DNA from: Spirochaetia bacterium
GTDB taxonomy: Bacteria > Spirochaetota > Spirochaetia > Treponematales > Breznakiellaceae
NCBI GenBank assembly: GCA_026002025.1
Contig: BOAU01000003.1
Location: 1 to 63,799, forward strand
Direction: 5' to 3'
DNA length: 63,799 bases
The position numbers were made by a program, and so were the translations under genes. A model generated the notes under the pieces. That model was given only the letters and a program-made list of their open reading frames with translations, ran no database searches and was not told the origin of the DNA. Shown here piece after piece: positions 1-9,500 of this stretch (the stretch's first letter is position 1; every line of letters starts with the position of its first letter).

Positions 1-1
1 G

Positions 2-616
2 GGAGAAAAGATGGCCGAAAGCGAAAAAATATGTGCCGCTGCCGGTGACCTGCTCAGACTGCGGATGAAATTGCTGCCATATCTTTATACGGCGTTCCGG
101 CGTTATCATACCGAAGGCCTGCCGCCCATACGCGCCCTGGTTCTTGACTACCCAAAGGATGGACGTACCCATTCCATAGATGATCAATACATGCTGGGGG
201 ACAGCCTCCTGGTTGCGCCGGTGTTTTGGGGACAGACTTCACGCACAGTATTTCTGCCCGAAGGCGATTGGTACGATTTTTGGACCCATGAAAAAATCAA
301 CGGCGGGCGGACCCTCAACTATAATGCACCGCTGGATATAATCCCCGTCTTTATCAAATCCAATTCCATACTGCCCCTGGCGGAACCTGTGCAAAGTGTT
401 GAGGCGGATACGGTATTTGATCTAACGGTGTTTTGTTTCGGCAGCGGGGAAAAGAGTTTTTCTCTCTATGAGGATGACGGCGCCACGCTTGCCTATGAAG
501 AGGGCAAATACAATACGCTGGTTCTTTCCGAGAACGGTTCGGGAAAAACTGCCGCGCTAAGGAGCGGAATGGAAAGGCCCCGTTACAATATCCGGGAGTG
601 GAAGTTTATAGTATGA
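2..616 (+). CDS. Glycoside hydrolase family 31, C-terminal part (5' end outside window)
   Basis: The reading frame is open from base 2, so the start codon and catalytic aspartates lie upstream of the window. The visible 204 residues carry GH31 C-terminal landmarks: the LLPYLYTAF helix, the DQYMLGDSLLVAPV strand of the barrel end, and the FLPEGDWYDFWT start of the distal beta domain. GH31 enzymes are retaining alpha-glucosidases or alpha-xylosidases; the substrate cannot be read from this part. No signal peptide can be judged. The gene converges on the CE15 esterase gene 15 bases away. Family assignment is firm, specificity is not. Confidence 0.88.
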   Translation, partial: GEKMAESEKICAAAGDLLRLRMKLLPYLYTAFRRYHTEGLPPIRALVLDYPKDGRTHSIDDQYMLGDSLLVAPVFWGQTSRTVFLPEGDWYDFWTHEKINGGRTLNYNAPLDIIPVFIKSNSILPLAEPVQSVEADTVFDLTVFCFGSGEKSFSLYEDDGATLAYEEGKYNTLVLSENGSGKTAALRSGMERPRYNIREWKFIV

Positions 617-631
617 AGCTCACATTGATGC

Positions 632-1765
632 TTAGGGCCGCTCCCAGTCAAAGAACGCCTTTTTATCGGCAGTAAAAACAGCCTTGTTTAAATTCGCAAA
701 ACCCTTCGGCGAAAGACCCCGTAATTTGGCGTCCGCAAAATCAAGCAGGGCAAGAAATTCCGATTCGTCATAACGATGCGTACCGGGCCGGTAGAAAAAC
801 GCGGCATTATCTTCGGCCTCAAGAAATTGATACAGTTCCTGCGCAGCAAGATAAGTCCCCCAATCGCCATACAAATTACCCCAGGTGTCCTCAAGCGCAT
901 TGGATGTCAGCACGTAACGGGGCGCCAGGCACGCGCGGGCAAAGTGCATGTCAAAGGGCAGGCGGTATTCGTTTAATACCGGGTGCGGACTTTGCGGGGA
1001 ACCAAAGGGCAGCATGTTTTCACTGAACCAGTGGGGAAAGACTTGAGACATTCTGCCGATGGTTTCCATTTTTGTGGAGTCCTGTGTCTGGCCGTCTTTC
1101 AGCGTACCCAAAATACGGAAACTGCCGAAGCCGCCGCAGCCGGAACCTGCAACGCCCGCAAGGGCGATCCGCTCGTCATGCAGGGCGGTGCAGATTGTCT
1201 GCTTTCCAAGCCGGGAACAGCCTGCGGCAATCAGCATTTTGGGATCGATAAAATCGCATTGCAAAAGATAATCGTTAAGCCGCATGATCCCCCAGGACCA
1301 AGCCATGATGGCCTTGCCTGAAAATTCCGGGTAGGCATCGTAGATGGGGCCGCCCCCTTCACCTTTGTCAAAGGCGATTGCGTTGACATTTATGGTGGCC
1401 AAGACATAATCGCGCTCACAGAGGGCTTCCTGTTCGGCGGGGAAAGATTTTGTGCCGAAAACGGGTTCCATGGTGTAGCCGCAGACAACCGGGAACTTCC
1501 CCGGTTTATCGGGGCGCTTTATCGAAGCCTCAAAGTGGAATTTGCCGCAGTTTATTTTAACGGTCTCGGCAATGGCGGCGTTGTAAATTTTTTCGCTCTT
1601 TATAACCGTGCCGCTTACTTTTTCGCTTTGAGGCGGCATGGGGCCGTAGAGAAAATGATCAAGCATGTCCATTAAATATTCTTTCTGGGCAGGCCATTCT
1701 GCGGGTGATGTAATCCGTGTCCCATCCGGCCCCATGAAAGGATCGGGCAGTTTTTTTTGTTCCAT
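632..1765 (-). CDS. CE15 family glucuronoyl esterase
   Basis: A 377-residue alpha/beta hydrolase with the CE15 nucleophile elbow GCSRLGK (Ser184). A C-terminal RPGTHRYDESEF segment holds the likely catalytic histidine. The SGCGGFGSF stretch matches the family's glycine-rich loop. Known CE15 enzymes cleave the ester between 4-O-methyl-glucuronic acid of xylan and lignin alcohols. No signal peptide is evident, so it may act on imported oligomers. The start has a good ribosome site (AAGGGGG, 5 bases before ATG). It lies 10 bases downstream of the NtrC-type regulator gene, so it is probably cotranscribed with, and possibly a target of, that two-component system. Confidence 0.85.
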   Translation of the reverse strand: MEQKKLPDPFMGPDGTRITSPAEWPAQKEYLMDMLDHFLYGPMPPQSEKVSGTVIKSEKIYNAAIAETVKINCGKFHFEASIKRPDKPGKFPVVCGYTMEPVFGTKSFPAEQEALCERDYVLATINVNAIAFDKGEGGGPIYDAYPEFSGKAIMAWSWGIMRLNDYLLQCDFIDPKMLIAAGCSRLGKQTICTALHDERIALAGVAGSGCGGFGSFRILGTLKDGQTQDSTKMETIGRMSQVFPHWFSENMLPFGSPQSPHPVLNEYRLPFDMHFARACLAPRYVLTSNALEDTWGNLYGDWGTYLAAQELYQFLEAEDNAAFFYRPGTHRYDESEFLALLDFADAKLRGLSPKGFANLNKAVFTADKKAFFDWERP

Positions 1766-1775
1766 TGATTCCCCC

Positions 1776-3164
1776 TTAAAGTCCGTAGGCCTTTATCTTA
1801 TTCAAAATGGTCTTTCGGCTCAAGCCCAGCAGTTCCGCGGCTTTTGTGCGGTTGCCCTCACAGCGGGCCAATGCGTCAATGATGGCCTTTTTTTCCAGCG
1901 CATCCATTGACAGTGATTCTGCAGGCAGCGATTCTGCGTCTGCCGGGGGCCGCGGTGTTTGCACCGGAGACAGGGCTTTTGGCGGAGCGGCGAGCGGCGC
2001 AGCAGCAGCCATGGACGCCGCCCTCTCATGCAGATCAACATCCTCTGCGCGGATGACGTTTCCTTCGCAGTAAATCAGCGCGCGTTCAAGGATGTTTTCC
2101 AGTTCGCGGATATTGCCGGGGAAGGGATAGGCGGAAAGTTTTTGCAGGGCCCCGTCGTCCAGGGTATATGCGCCGGAACGGGAAGATCGTTTGGCAAGGA
2201 TATGGGCGGCAAGGAGGGGGATGTCCGCGGGGCGGTCCCGCAGCGGGGGGAGGCTTATCCGCAGCACGTTGAGGCGGTAGTAGAGATCCTCACGGAAGCG
2301 GCCCTCCCGCACCAGGGTTTCCAGGTTCTTGTTGGTGGCAGAAATGATCCGGGCATTGATGGGGATGTCGCTCACGCCGCCGAGCCGCCTGACCTTCCGT
2401 TCCTGCAAGACCCGCAGGAGTTTTACCTGGAGGGGCATGGGCATCTCGCCGATCTCGTCCAGGAAGAGGCAGCCCCTGCCCGCAAGTTCAAAGAGCCCCT
2501 GTTTGCGGCCAACGGCCCCGGTAAAGCTGCCCTTCTCGTGGCCGAAGAGTTCGCTCTCCATAAGCCCATCGTGGATGCCGCCGATGTTCACCGCCACAAA
2601 GGGTTCGTCCCGGTCGGGACTGCGGGCGTGAATCTCACGGGCGGCAACTTCCTTCCCGGTGCCGCTTTCCCCGGTGATAAGCACCGTCACATCCGAGGCG
2701 GCAATTTTATCCATTTGAACAGACAATTTCCGCATCTCCGGGGTGTCCCCCACCTGCATGATCCCGCCGGCGGTGCGGCGGTCCGCTTCGATCACATTTT
2801 CCCGGCGCTTGTTTTCCACCAGCGACCGGAGCCGTATCACCAGCTCCGCGGGATCAAAGGGCTTTACCAGGTAATCCTTTGCCCCGGTCTTTAAGGCATC
2901 CACAGCATCACTGATTTCACCGTGGGCGGAGATCATGATCGCCGGGGCGGGAATGCCCTGTTTCAGCATCCATTCCAAAACCCCCTGCCCGCTTATTCCC
3001 GGCAGCTTAAGATCCAGTATCACCGCGTCAAAACTTTCTGTTTCAAGCTGTTTCAGCGCCGATTCGCCGCTTTCCGCCTCCGCCGAATCGATCCCTTCAA
3101 GTTTCAAGTATTTTTTCAGCGATTCACGGATGTTTTTTTCATCATCAACAATTAATACACGCAC
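1776..3164 (-). CDS. NtrC-family sigma-54-dependent response regulator
   Basis: 462 residues in the classical three-part order. The receiver domain has Asp51 in VILDLKLPG and Lys in YLVKPFD. The AAA+ domain has Walker A GESGTGKE and the sigma-54 contact loop as GSFTGA (Ala replaced by Ser in GAFTGA, a common variant). The C-terminal Fis-type helix-turn-helix contains NRTKAAELLGLSRKTI. A proline/alanine-rich linker precedes the HTH. The GTG start directly abuts the TAA of the upstream histidine kinase gene, implying translational coupling. It should be phosphorylated by that kinase and open sigma-54 promoters, including probably the one at 4569-4585. Confidence 0.95.
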   Translation of the reverse strand: MRVLIVDDEKNIRESLKKYLKLEGIDSAEAESGESALKQLETESFDAVILDLKLPGISGQGVLEWMLKQGIPAPAIMISAHGEISDAVDALKTGAKDYLVKPFDPAELVIRLRSLVENKRRENVIEADRRTAGGIMQVGDTPEMRKLSVQMDKIAASDVTVLITGESGTGKEVAAREIHARSPDRDEPFVAVNIGGIHDGLMESELFGHEKGSFTGAVGRKQGLFELAGRGCLFLDEIGEMPMPLQVKLLRVLQERKVRRLGGVSDIPINARIISATNKNLETLVREGRFREDLYYRLNVLRISLPPLRDRPADIPLLAAHILAKRSSRSGAYTLDDGALQKLSAYPFPGNIRELENILERALIYCEGNVIRAEDVDLHERAASMAAAAPLAAPPKALSPVQTPRPPADAESLPAESLSMDALEKKAIIDALARCEGNRTKAAELLGLSRKTILNKIKAYGL

Positions 3165-4514
3165 TTATTTATCCTCATTAAACAGTAATTCTGCGGCCGC
3201 GCCGCCGTTGTCCCGGTTTTTCAGTTCGATGGAACCACCTGCGGCTTCAACAAAACGTTTGCTGATCGAAAGGCCGATCCCGGTGCCGGTACTCTTGCTG
3301 GTAAAAAATGGATCGAAGACCCGTTTCAAATCAGCTTCGCTGATGCCCTTGCCCCGATCAACAACATTGATAGTAATACTGTTATTGCCCGCATTCCTGA
3401 TAATTGACGCGCCGATCTCTTCAGGCGGCCCCCCCGCTTCCAGGGCATTGCGGATCAGGTTTTCAAAAACCGAACGAATCCGGTCAGGATCGGCGCAGAT
3501 CACGCCGTCACGGATCGAATCATCGCTGATGATATTCCTGCCGCAGAGCCGCTGTGAAACTTCCGCAAGTACATCATACACCTTAAGATCGATCCGGTTC
3601 CCCGCCGCGTCCCGCAGAAAATCATTCACCCGGTACACCAGGCTGGAAATTCTGTCAACCTCTTCATTGATCCGGGAGATTTCATCCCCCGCATTTTCAC
3701 CGTTCATTTTTTGCAGGATGCCGGTCTGGAGCCTGATCGACAGAAGGGGGTTTTTGATCTCGTGGGCCAGGGTGCTCGCCGCGGTACCCAGCACCACAAG
3801 ATTTTTCTGCGCCGCAATTGATGCCGCCTGCGCTTCGATCCGCTCACGGTACTCCCGGTTGCGGAGGTACAGGTGGCGGATGTAAAAAACCAAGGCCAGC
3901 AGAATCAGCTCAATAAAAGGAAAGAAGACAGCCGTCAAAGTATTGGTGCGCCAATACGCGGGATGGGAGATATTGATGTAAAACCAGGCGCTCCCTGCCA
4001 GCGCGTTGAAGAAGGGCGAAACCACACGATCGTTATTCTGCCGGAGTGGATTGCGCTGGGCATTGCGCTCGCGGTTTTGGTTGTTTGCCTTATTGGGCGG
4101 CGGGGCCGAAAGCATGAACATCCGCTCGGTACGGATGACAAACTGCACCCTGCGGCCCTTCCGGTCAGGAATGGTATAGCGGCCGAAGCGGTCGTAGGCG
4201 GTCCCCTCCAGCATCCCCTCATCAAAAACCTCAGGGGACTGCCCCCAGCTATAGATCGGCGCAAGATCCCTGTCGTAAATGGCGAACCCGGCGATCCGTT
4301 CCGCCAGCACGGGATTTGCCTCAATGGCGGAGCCGAAATCATCAAAATCCTGCTGGCTGGTAAAAAGGGCGTTGAGGATGCGTTCGTTGTCATTATCACG
4401 GATAAGCCGCGCCCGGTCCCGCAAGCCCCAGATAACAAAAACCGTGAGCGCGGAAAGCAGAGCCCAGCCGAGAAAGGCGGCGATCCATGAGGATGTCTTT
4501 TGCGCTATCTTCAC
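3165..4514 (-). CDS. Membrane sensor histidine kinase (NtrB/ZraS-like)
   Basis: 449 residues. An N-terminal membrane segment (about residues 11-30) and a second one (TLTAVFFPFIELILLALVFY, about residues 190-210) enclose a roughly 150-residue extracytoplasmic sensor region without a recognised domain. After a short coiled coil come the HisKA H-box (LAHEIKNPLLS), the N-box (ENLIRNALEAG) and the G boxes (DRGKGIS, GTGIGLSISKRF). The start is GTG with an AAGAAGGGG ribosome site about 6 bases upstream. It is the first gene of a kinase-regulator-esterase operon behind a sigma-54-type promoter. The signal is unknown; a cell-wall glycan or lignocellulose breakdown product is only a guess from the CE15 neighbour. 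Confidence 0.93.
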   Translation of the reverse strand: MKIAQKTSSWIAAFLGWALLSALTVFVIWGLRDRARLIRDNDNERILNALFTSQQDFDDFGSAIEANPVLAERIAGFAIYDRDLAPIYSWGQSPEVFDEGMLEGTAYDRFGRYTIPDRKGRRVQFVIRTERMFMLSAPPPNKANNQNRERNAQRNPLRQNNDRVVSPFFNALAGSAWFYINISHPAYWRTNTLTAVFFPFIELILLALVFYIRHLYLRNREYRERIEAQAASIAAQKNLVVLGTAASTLAHEIKNPLLSIRLQTGILQKMNGENAGDEISRINEEVDRISSLVYRVNDFLRDAAGNRIDLKVYDVLAEVSQRLCGRNIISDDSIRDGVICADPDRIRSVFENLIRNALEAGGPPEEIGASIIRNAGNNSITINVVDRGKGISEADLKRVFDPFFTSKSTGTGIGLSISKRFVEAAGGSIELKNRDNGGAAAELLFNEDK

Positions 4515-4568
4515 TATTAACCCCTTCTTCGATATTAGCCGGTTAAGGCATCTTCCTCAACTATAATA

Positions 4569-4585
4569 AGCAAGGATCGTGCCAA
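4569..4585 (-). promoter_or_regulatory. Sigma-54 (-24/-12) promoter
   Basis: On the minus strand the sequence TTGGCACGATCCTTGCT matches the RpoN consensus TGGCACG-N4-TTGCW at every conserved position, with the required GG-N10-GC spacing. The predicted transcript start (near 4558) lies about 44 bases before the GTG of the histidine kinase gene. Because that operon encodes an NtrC-type sigma-54 activator, this suggests positive autoregulation. Confidence 0.82.
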
Positions 4586-4753
4586 GCGGATTAAGGCGGA
4601 AAAGGCCTGAAAAATGATGCGGAGCTGTGAAAAAACTACCCATTTTGAAGGGGGTATGTATTTTTTACCCGGTAAATGGGCTTGCAGGAATAATGATTTT
4701 CTGATATGGTTATATACAAGTTTAACTTTGAGACTATTTTTAAGGAGTCATTG

Positions 4754-5014
4754 ATGAGTGTACGTGCAACGGAAAGATTGGTTGGGGATGTGGTTATTGC
4801 CTCCGGGCTTTCAAACAGCCCCAAAATGGTAGCGCAGTCGGTAGAAATTGATGCCAAACTGGTGACCACCGTGTGGTTTTCCACCGACAACAAGGCCCAG
4901 TCGGCGGTATTCCCCGCCAGCGCCCTTGACCGCTTCGAGGAATCCGCCGCCCCTGCCAGGAAAGCAGCCGGAAAGGCCGCCGCAGGAAAAAAACCCGGCC
5001 GGAAGGCGAAGTAA
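4754..5014 (+). CDS. Small protein with Lys/Ala/Pro-rich C-terminal tail, function unknown
   Basis: 86 residues from the ATG at 4754, chosen because TAAGGAGT lies 5 bases upstream; an in-frame upstream ATG at 4706 has no comparable site. The first 60 residues are a compact mixed sequence (VGDVVIASGLSNSPKM), and the last 20 are alanine, lysine and glycine (ARKAAGKAAAGKKPGRKAK). The tail resembles histone H1-like or nucleic-acid-binding tails, so binding DNA or RNA is possible, but I recognise no family. It stands alone, with its own terminator 10 bases after the stop. Confidence 0.7.
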   Translation: MSVRATERLVGDVVIASGLSNSPKMVAQSVEIDAKLVTTVWFSTDNKAQSAVFPASALDRFEESAAPARKAAGKAAAGKKPGRKAK

Positions 5015-5024
5015 CACAAAAAAG

Positions 5025-5048
5025 GCCGTCCTTTGGGACGGCTTTTTT
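5025..5048 (+). terminator. Rho-independent terminator
   Basis: A perfect 7-bp stem GCCGTCC/GGACGGC with a TTTG loop is followed immediately by six T residues, 10 bases after the stop of the small basic-tail gene. Confidence 0.93.
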
Positions 5049-5083
5049 ATTGGGATTACAAAAAATTTATGTTGGTTCTGTTT

Positions 5084-5548
5084 CTATAATTCATACTCAA
5101 CCGGCTTGATAGCCGCGGGCTCGGCAGCCTCAGGCGGTAAAACCGCTTCCCCCCGCTTCAGCCTTCTATTAAGCACCGCGCCGCCGCAGACAGAAAGAAT
5201 ATCCCCCAGGCCGATGCAGATGAGCAGGCCCAGCGCCGTCAACATGCTGTCATCACTCATAAAAACCGCATTAACAATCTGCTCCCGCGAAAAAACACAC
5301 CAGCCCAGGACCGCAACCGCCGCAATCACCTTCCCCGCCGTATAAAGGGGTACATAAACCCCATAGCGAATCGGGTCCAGCCGCACAAACAGGGCCATCA
5401 GCAGGAAAAGCGCATTCGCCACCCCATACACCAGAACAGGAAAAGCCGCCCCCTCCCCCGTTGTCAGGCCGACAGCCCAAACCAGCGCAGAGAAGCGGAC
5501 ACATTCATATAAAAAAAGAATCCCCCGCAGGGGCCGATACATTCCCAT
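5084..5548 (-). CDS. Small integral membrane protein, function unknown
   Basis: 154 residues with four predicted membrane segments: about residues 9-25 (hydrophobic with an ECVRFSALVW motif), 38-56 (VLVYGVANALFLLMALFV), 68-84 (AGKVIAAVAVLGWCVF) and 103-122 (LTALGLLICIGLGDILSVCGG). A short charged C-terminal tail follows. No catalytic motif or family is recognised. It stands apart from its neighbours, converging on the small plus-strand gene. Coding is supported by the long frame and the hydrophobic periodicity. Confidence 0.65.
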   Translation of the reverse strand: MGMYRPLRGILFLYECVRFSALVWAVGLTTGEGAAFPVLVYGVANALFLLMALFVRLDPIRYGVYVPLYTAGKVIAAVAVLGWCVFSREQIVNAVFMSDDSMLTALGLLICIGLGDILSVCGGAVLNRRLKRGEAVLPPEAAEPAAIKPVEYEL

Positions 5549-5632
5549 ATCAAAAATCTAAAGGTATGGAGGGAGAGGGTCAAGGGGCGGCGGGTCCTTA
5601 CCTGAAACCGCTGGTATGATATAGTAAACAGC

Positions 5633-6505
5633 ATGAAGGCCCTCTTAATCGTTATAATAATAACTCTTTTCTCAGGCTGTTCATCCCTTAATTCGGCAAA
5701 GGACAGTCAAGATTTAGAGAATGAAAAAATAGATCTGCGGTATCCGGTGATATTGGTGCAGGGCCTGAACATCCATGAAGAAATAAAAGACTTTGACAAT
5801 TGGGGCAGAATCCCCGATGTGCTCCGCTCGGCGGGCATTGACCTCTACTTCGGCGGCACCAGGGGAGTCGGCACCTACGAGACCAATGCGGAAATATTGA
5901 AAAACAAAATAGAAGAGGTCCTTCTGGAGACGAACAAGGAAAAGGTAAATATCATCGGCCATTCCAAGGGCGGGCTTGATGCGCGTTACCTTGTCTGGAG
6001 ATATCAGCTGGGGGACAGGGTAGCCAGCGTGACCATGATCTCAACTCCCCATCATGGCTGGGAATTTGCGGATTTACTTTATGAAAAAAGCATTGCCAAT
6101 CCCCGGTTTGAAAAAAACGCGCTGAAAGCTTTCAGCCGCTTATACGGCGCCCGGGAAGAAGATATATACGAAGTGATCTATCAACTGACAACAAAACACA
6201 TGAACGCATTTAACGTACTTGTAAAGAGCGATGAAAATGTTTTCTATCAGACTTACTATTCAACGATGAGAAATGCCTTTGACGATCTCAAGTATTTCTA
6301 TACCTTCCCATATGTAAAAAAGATCAGCGGAAAAAATGACGGCATCGTAAGCGAAAAATCCGCCCAATGGGGCAACTATTTTGAGATCGAAGGGGGGATC
6401 TCCCACGATGAAATTATTGACGCGAAGCGAAGAAAAATATCCGGCGTCGATATCCCTATGATTTATATAAACATTGTAAAAGAGTTAAGCGAAAAAGGGT
6501 TTTAG
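5633..6505 (+). CDS. Lipase/esterase-like lipoprotein (alpha/beta hydrolase)
   Basis: 290 residues. The N-terminus is a lipoprotein signal with lipobox LFSGC (Cys16), so the protein should be membrane-anchored outside the cytoplasm. The mature part resembles bacterial triacylglycerol lipases: an oxyanion-hole region VILVQGL, the nucleophile elbow GHSKGG (Ser111), an aspartate in SGKNDGIV and a histidine in GISHDEII. Family knowledge suggests hydrolysis of acyl esters; the natural substrate is unknown. The gene is monocistronic and converges on the nuclease-helicase gene. Confidence 0.85.
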   Translation: MKALLIVIIITLFSGCSSLNSAKDSQDLENEKIDLRYPVILVQGLNIHEEIKDFDNWGRIPDVLRSAGIDLYFGGTRGVGTYETNAEILKNKIEEVLLETNKEKVNIIGHSKGGLDARYLVWRYQLGDRVASVTMISTPHHGWEFADLLYEKSIANPRFEKNALKAFSRLYGAREEDIYEVIYQLTTKHMNAFNVLVKSDENVFYQTYYSTMRNAFDDLKYFYTFPYVKKISGKNDGIVSEKSAQWGNYFEIEGGISHDEIIDAKRRKISGVDIPMIYINIVKELSEKGF

Positions 6506-6510
6506 CCTTA

Positions 6511-9500
6511 TTAAAACAGCGCCATCTGGGGATCTTTCTTTATAGGCGGACGATCCTGCAAAAGGGGAATGATCTTTTCAAGTTCACTTAAGAACCGGCT
6601 GGGACCGCCTGATAAAATTCTGCCCCGAAAGTTCCGGGAACGCGCCCAGGAAAGGTTCAGACCCTTTCTGGCCCGTGTCATGGCCACGTAGAGGATACGC
6701 CGTTCTTCTTCGATGCGATCGCCGGTAACAGATTCATCGTAAAGGGTGAAGGGGAGCATGCCTTCCTCAAGCCCCGCAACAAAGACGTGATCGAATTCCA
6801 GGCCCTTGGATGCGTGGATGGTCATAACCCTGACCCCGCTTTTGTTTATTGCGGGCAGTCCCTCGGCGCCGCTATAGGACAGGGCGTCAATAAGGGCGGG
6901 GATATTCTCAAACATTTCCGCAAGAGCGATAAACCGTTTTACCGAATCGGGCATTTCCTTCTTCTTACCCAGGCTGAGGGCGCCGTTGCGGAGCAGCAAT
7001 TCCCAGGCATCGTTTATATCAGCCGCCCTTTGATCCCGCAGTAAATCTATCAGGGACTTTACCGGCTCCTCCTCCCACCAGGGCTCTTCACCGGTAAGAT
7101 CAAAGGGGATGCCGTGATCCTTTAACGCTTTAATGACGGCCTCCGCCATGGTCCCGGCGCGGATCAGAATCGCGCAGTCTTCCGGCGCTGAGGCGCCGCT
7201 ACCCGCAGCATTACTGTCAAGGGCAAAGAAGGAAGTTCCGCCGATAAGGGCGGCGATGCGGCGGGCAATGCCTTCGGCTTCGGATTTCTCCGTTGGGTAT
7301 TCGGAACGGAAAAGGTCCACCGGCTTTTCCTCGCCCCGCAGGCTGGTCCCCGTAAGCTGTCCCGCGGCCTTGATAATGGAGGCGGCGCAGCGGAAACTGC
7401 GGGTAAGTTCAAAACGCCGGGCATCGGGATAGTCCTCTTGAAACCGGTCGATGAAACGTTTGTCCGAACCCCGGAAACCATAGATGGCCTGATTGGGATC
7501 GCCGATAACCCAGAGGGCCGGAGATTCCCCCGCATCAACGCCGGGTTCTCCCGGCACAAGCAGCCGGATCAGGGCATACTGGGCAAAATTGATGTCCTGG
7601 TATTCATCCACAAAAACGAAACGGAATTGTTCGCGGTAAGCTTTCAGAATTTCTTCACGGTTTGCCAGGAGCCGCACCGTACCTGCAAGAAGATCATCAA
7701 AATCCAGCATAGCCGATTCGCGGAGACGGTTCCGGTACTGCCCGTAGAGGATCTCCATTTCAGGATCGGTTTTACCCAGGCCCATCTCCGCCGCAAGGGA
7801 TGACAGAAAAGCTGCGGCCCCGCTGAAATTCGATATGGTCTCACCGGGCAGAAGAAGAAACCGTTTCCGCTCTTCAATATATTTTCCCAAGCCCTGGGGC
7901 CTTACCTTTTTTGCAGCACCGTTATTTTCCGCGGAACAAAGTTCCCGAAGTATCTGATCCCTTTCAGCTTCACCAATAATTCTAAAATCTTCCGGGATAC
8001 CTGTGTTTAATTTTTGTTCCCGCAAAATCGAACAGCATAATGAATGGAAGGTTGCGGTTAGGGGAACAGCATTACTACGGATCGCATCCCGTGCAACGAT
8101 CCGATCCCGCAGTTCCGCTGCGGCCTTTACGGTAAAACTTAAAGCAAGGATAGATGAGGGCGCAGTACCGCTGTTGACAAGGGCGCCGATTCTGGAAGCA
8201 AGGAGTGCGGTCTTACCGGTGCCGGGTCCCGCGATGATAATGGTTCTGCGGCCCTCATCGGCCAGGGCTCTTTCCTGATCCGGATCGGGGACAAATGTTG
8301 CCGGACCGTGAGTTTTCGCGGCATCAGTCGTATCGGCCTTTGTCTGTTCTTTTTGCGGTTTCCTGTTCTGTTTTTTACGAAACGGCTCCTGTTTTGCATC
8401 GCCCGGCGGATCCTGCTTGGAAAAAACCTCACCGGCCGCCGGGCTTTCAAAAAGCGCCCCTTCACTTTTACCGGCAGGCGCCTTACCAACGGCAAAAACC
8501 CGGACTACCCCGTATTCCCCGTCATAGCCGGGGCTGATGGTCACCTCCCCGGAACGCATTTTGCCGATGGCCTGCGCAAGGAGTTCACCGAAAACGGCCG
8601 GAACCTTTAACTTTTCTATTTCATCAAGGCTCATGTTCATCAGGATGGAAAATTCATTTCCCGCTCTTTCAATAAGATTGCCGTAAGCGGCGTCAACTTT
8701 TTTGGAGGCCGGTCCGGTCCCCAAGAGTTCCCCCAGAATTTCCCGCAGGGGAATAAGTGAATGGTAGGGCCGCTTGTTGGTTCCGCCCCATTCGGCGGGG
8801 CATAATTCTGTTTCGTTTACCGGCCTGTCCGCCAGTTCCAGCACCCGGCCCATGACGCCGCGGGTAAGGGGCTTGCCGCAGATCGGGCAGCGGCCGTCAA
8901 AAACACCGCCTGACTTTTCCGCCATAGCCGCTGTTTCTTCGGGGCTGAGAAATACGTTGCATTTGCGGTGGCCATCGTAGTGATACTTTCCCTCCTGCGG
9001 GAAAAATTCGATGGTAGAAAGAATCCCTGTTTTTAAGGCCGCCTTAAATGATGGATAGAAAAGATCCATTTCAAGAAGCGTTGCCTCCCGGCCAAGCTTA
9101 TCCGGGGAATGGGCGTCTGAATTTGAAATAATGGAAAAATGATCCAGGCCTGAAACCGCCCAGTTCATCGGCGGGTTGGAAGAGAGTCCGGTCTCGACAG
9201 CGGGGATGAAAGAGGTAAGATCCCGGTAACATTCTTCGATGGAATCAAAACCCGACTTGGCCCCCAGTGCGGAAAACCAGGGGGTCCAGATGTGGGCGGG
9301 GATAAGGATCGAGCGTTCATCAACTTCGAGGAGGATGGAAAGAAGATCATGGGAATCAATTCCCAGAATAGGCCTACCATCGGAAGCAATATTGCCCACC
9401 CGTTCAAGGGCGGTCTGGAAAGCGGCGGCGGCCCTGAAATCCGGCAGGATGATAACATGATGCACCTTGCGGGTCTTGTCTCCTAATTTATAAATCGTAC

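Noticed and set aside
1959..2894. Long plus-strand open frame opposite the NtrC-type regulator
   Set aside because: It is an antisense shadow of a well-supported gene, has no ribosome site and no recognisable protein features.
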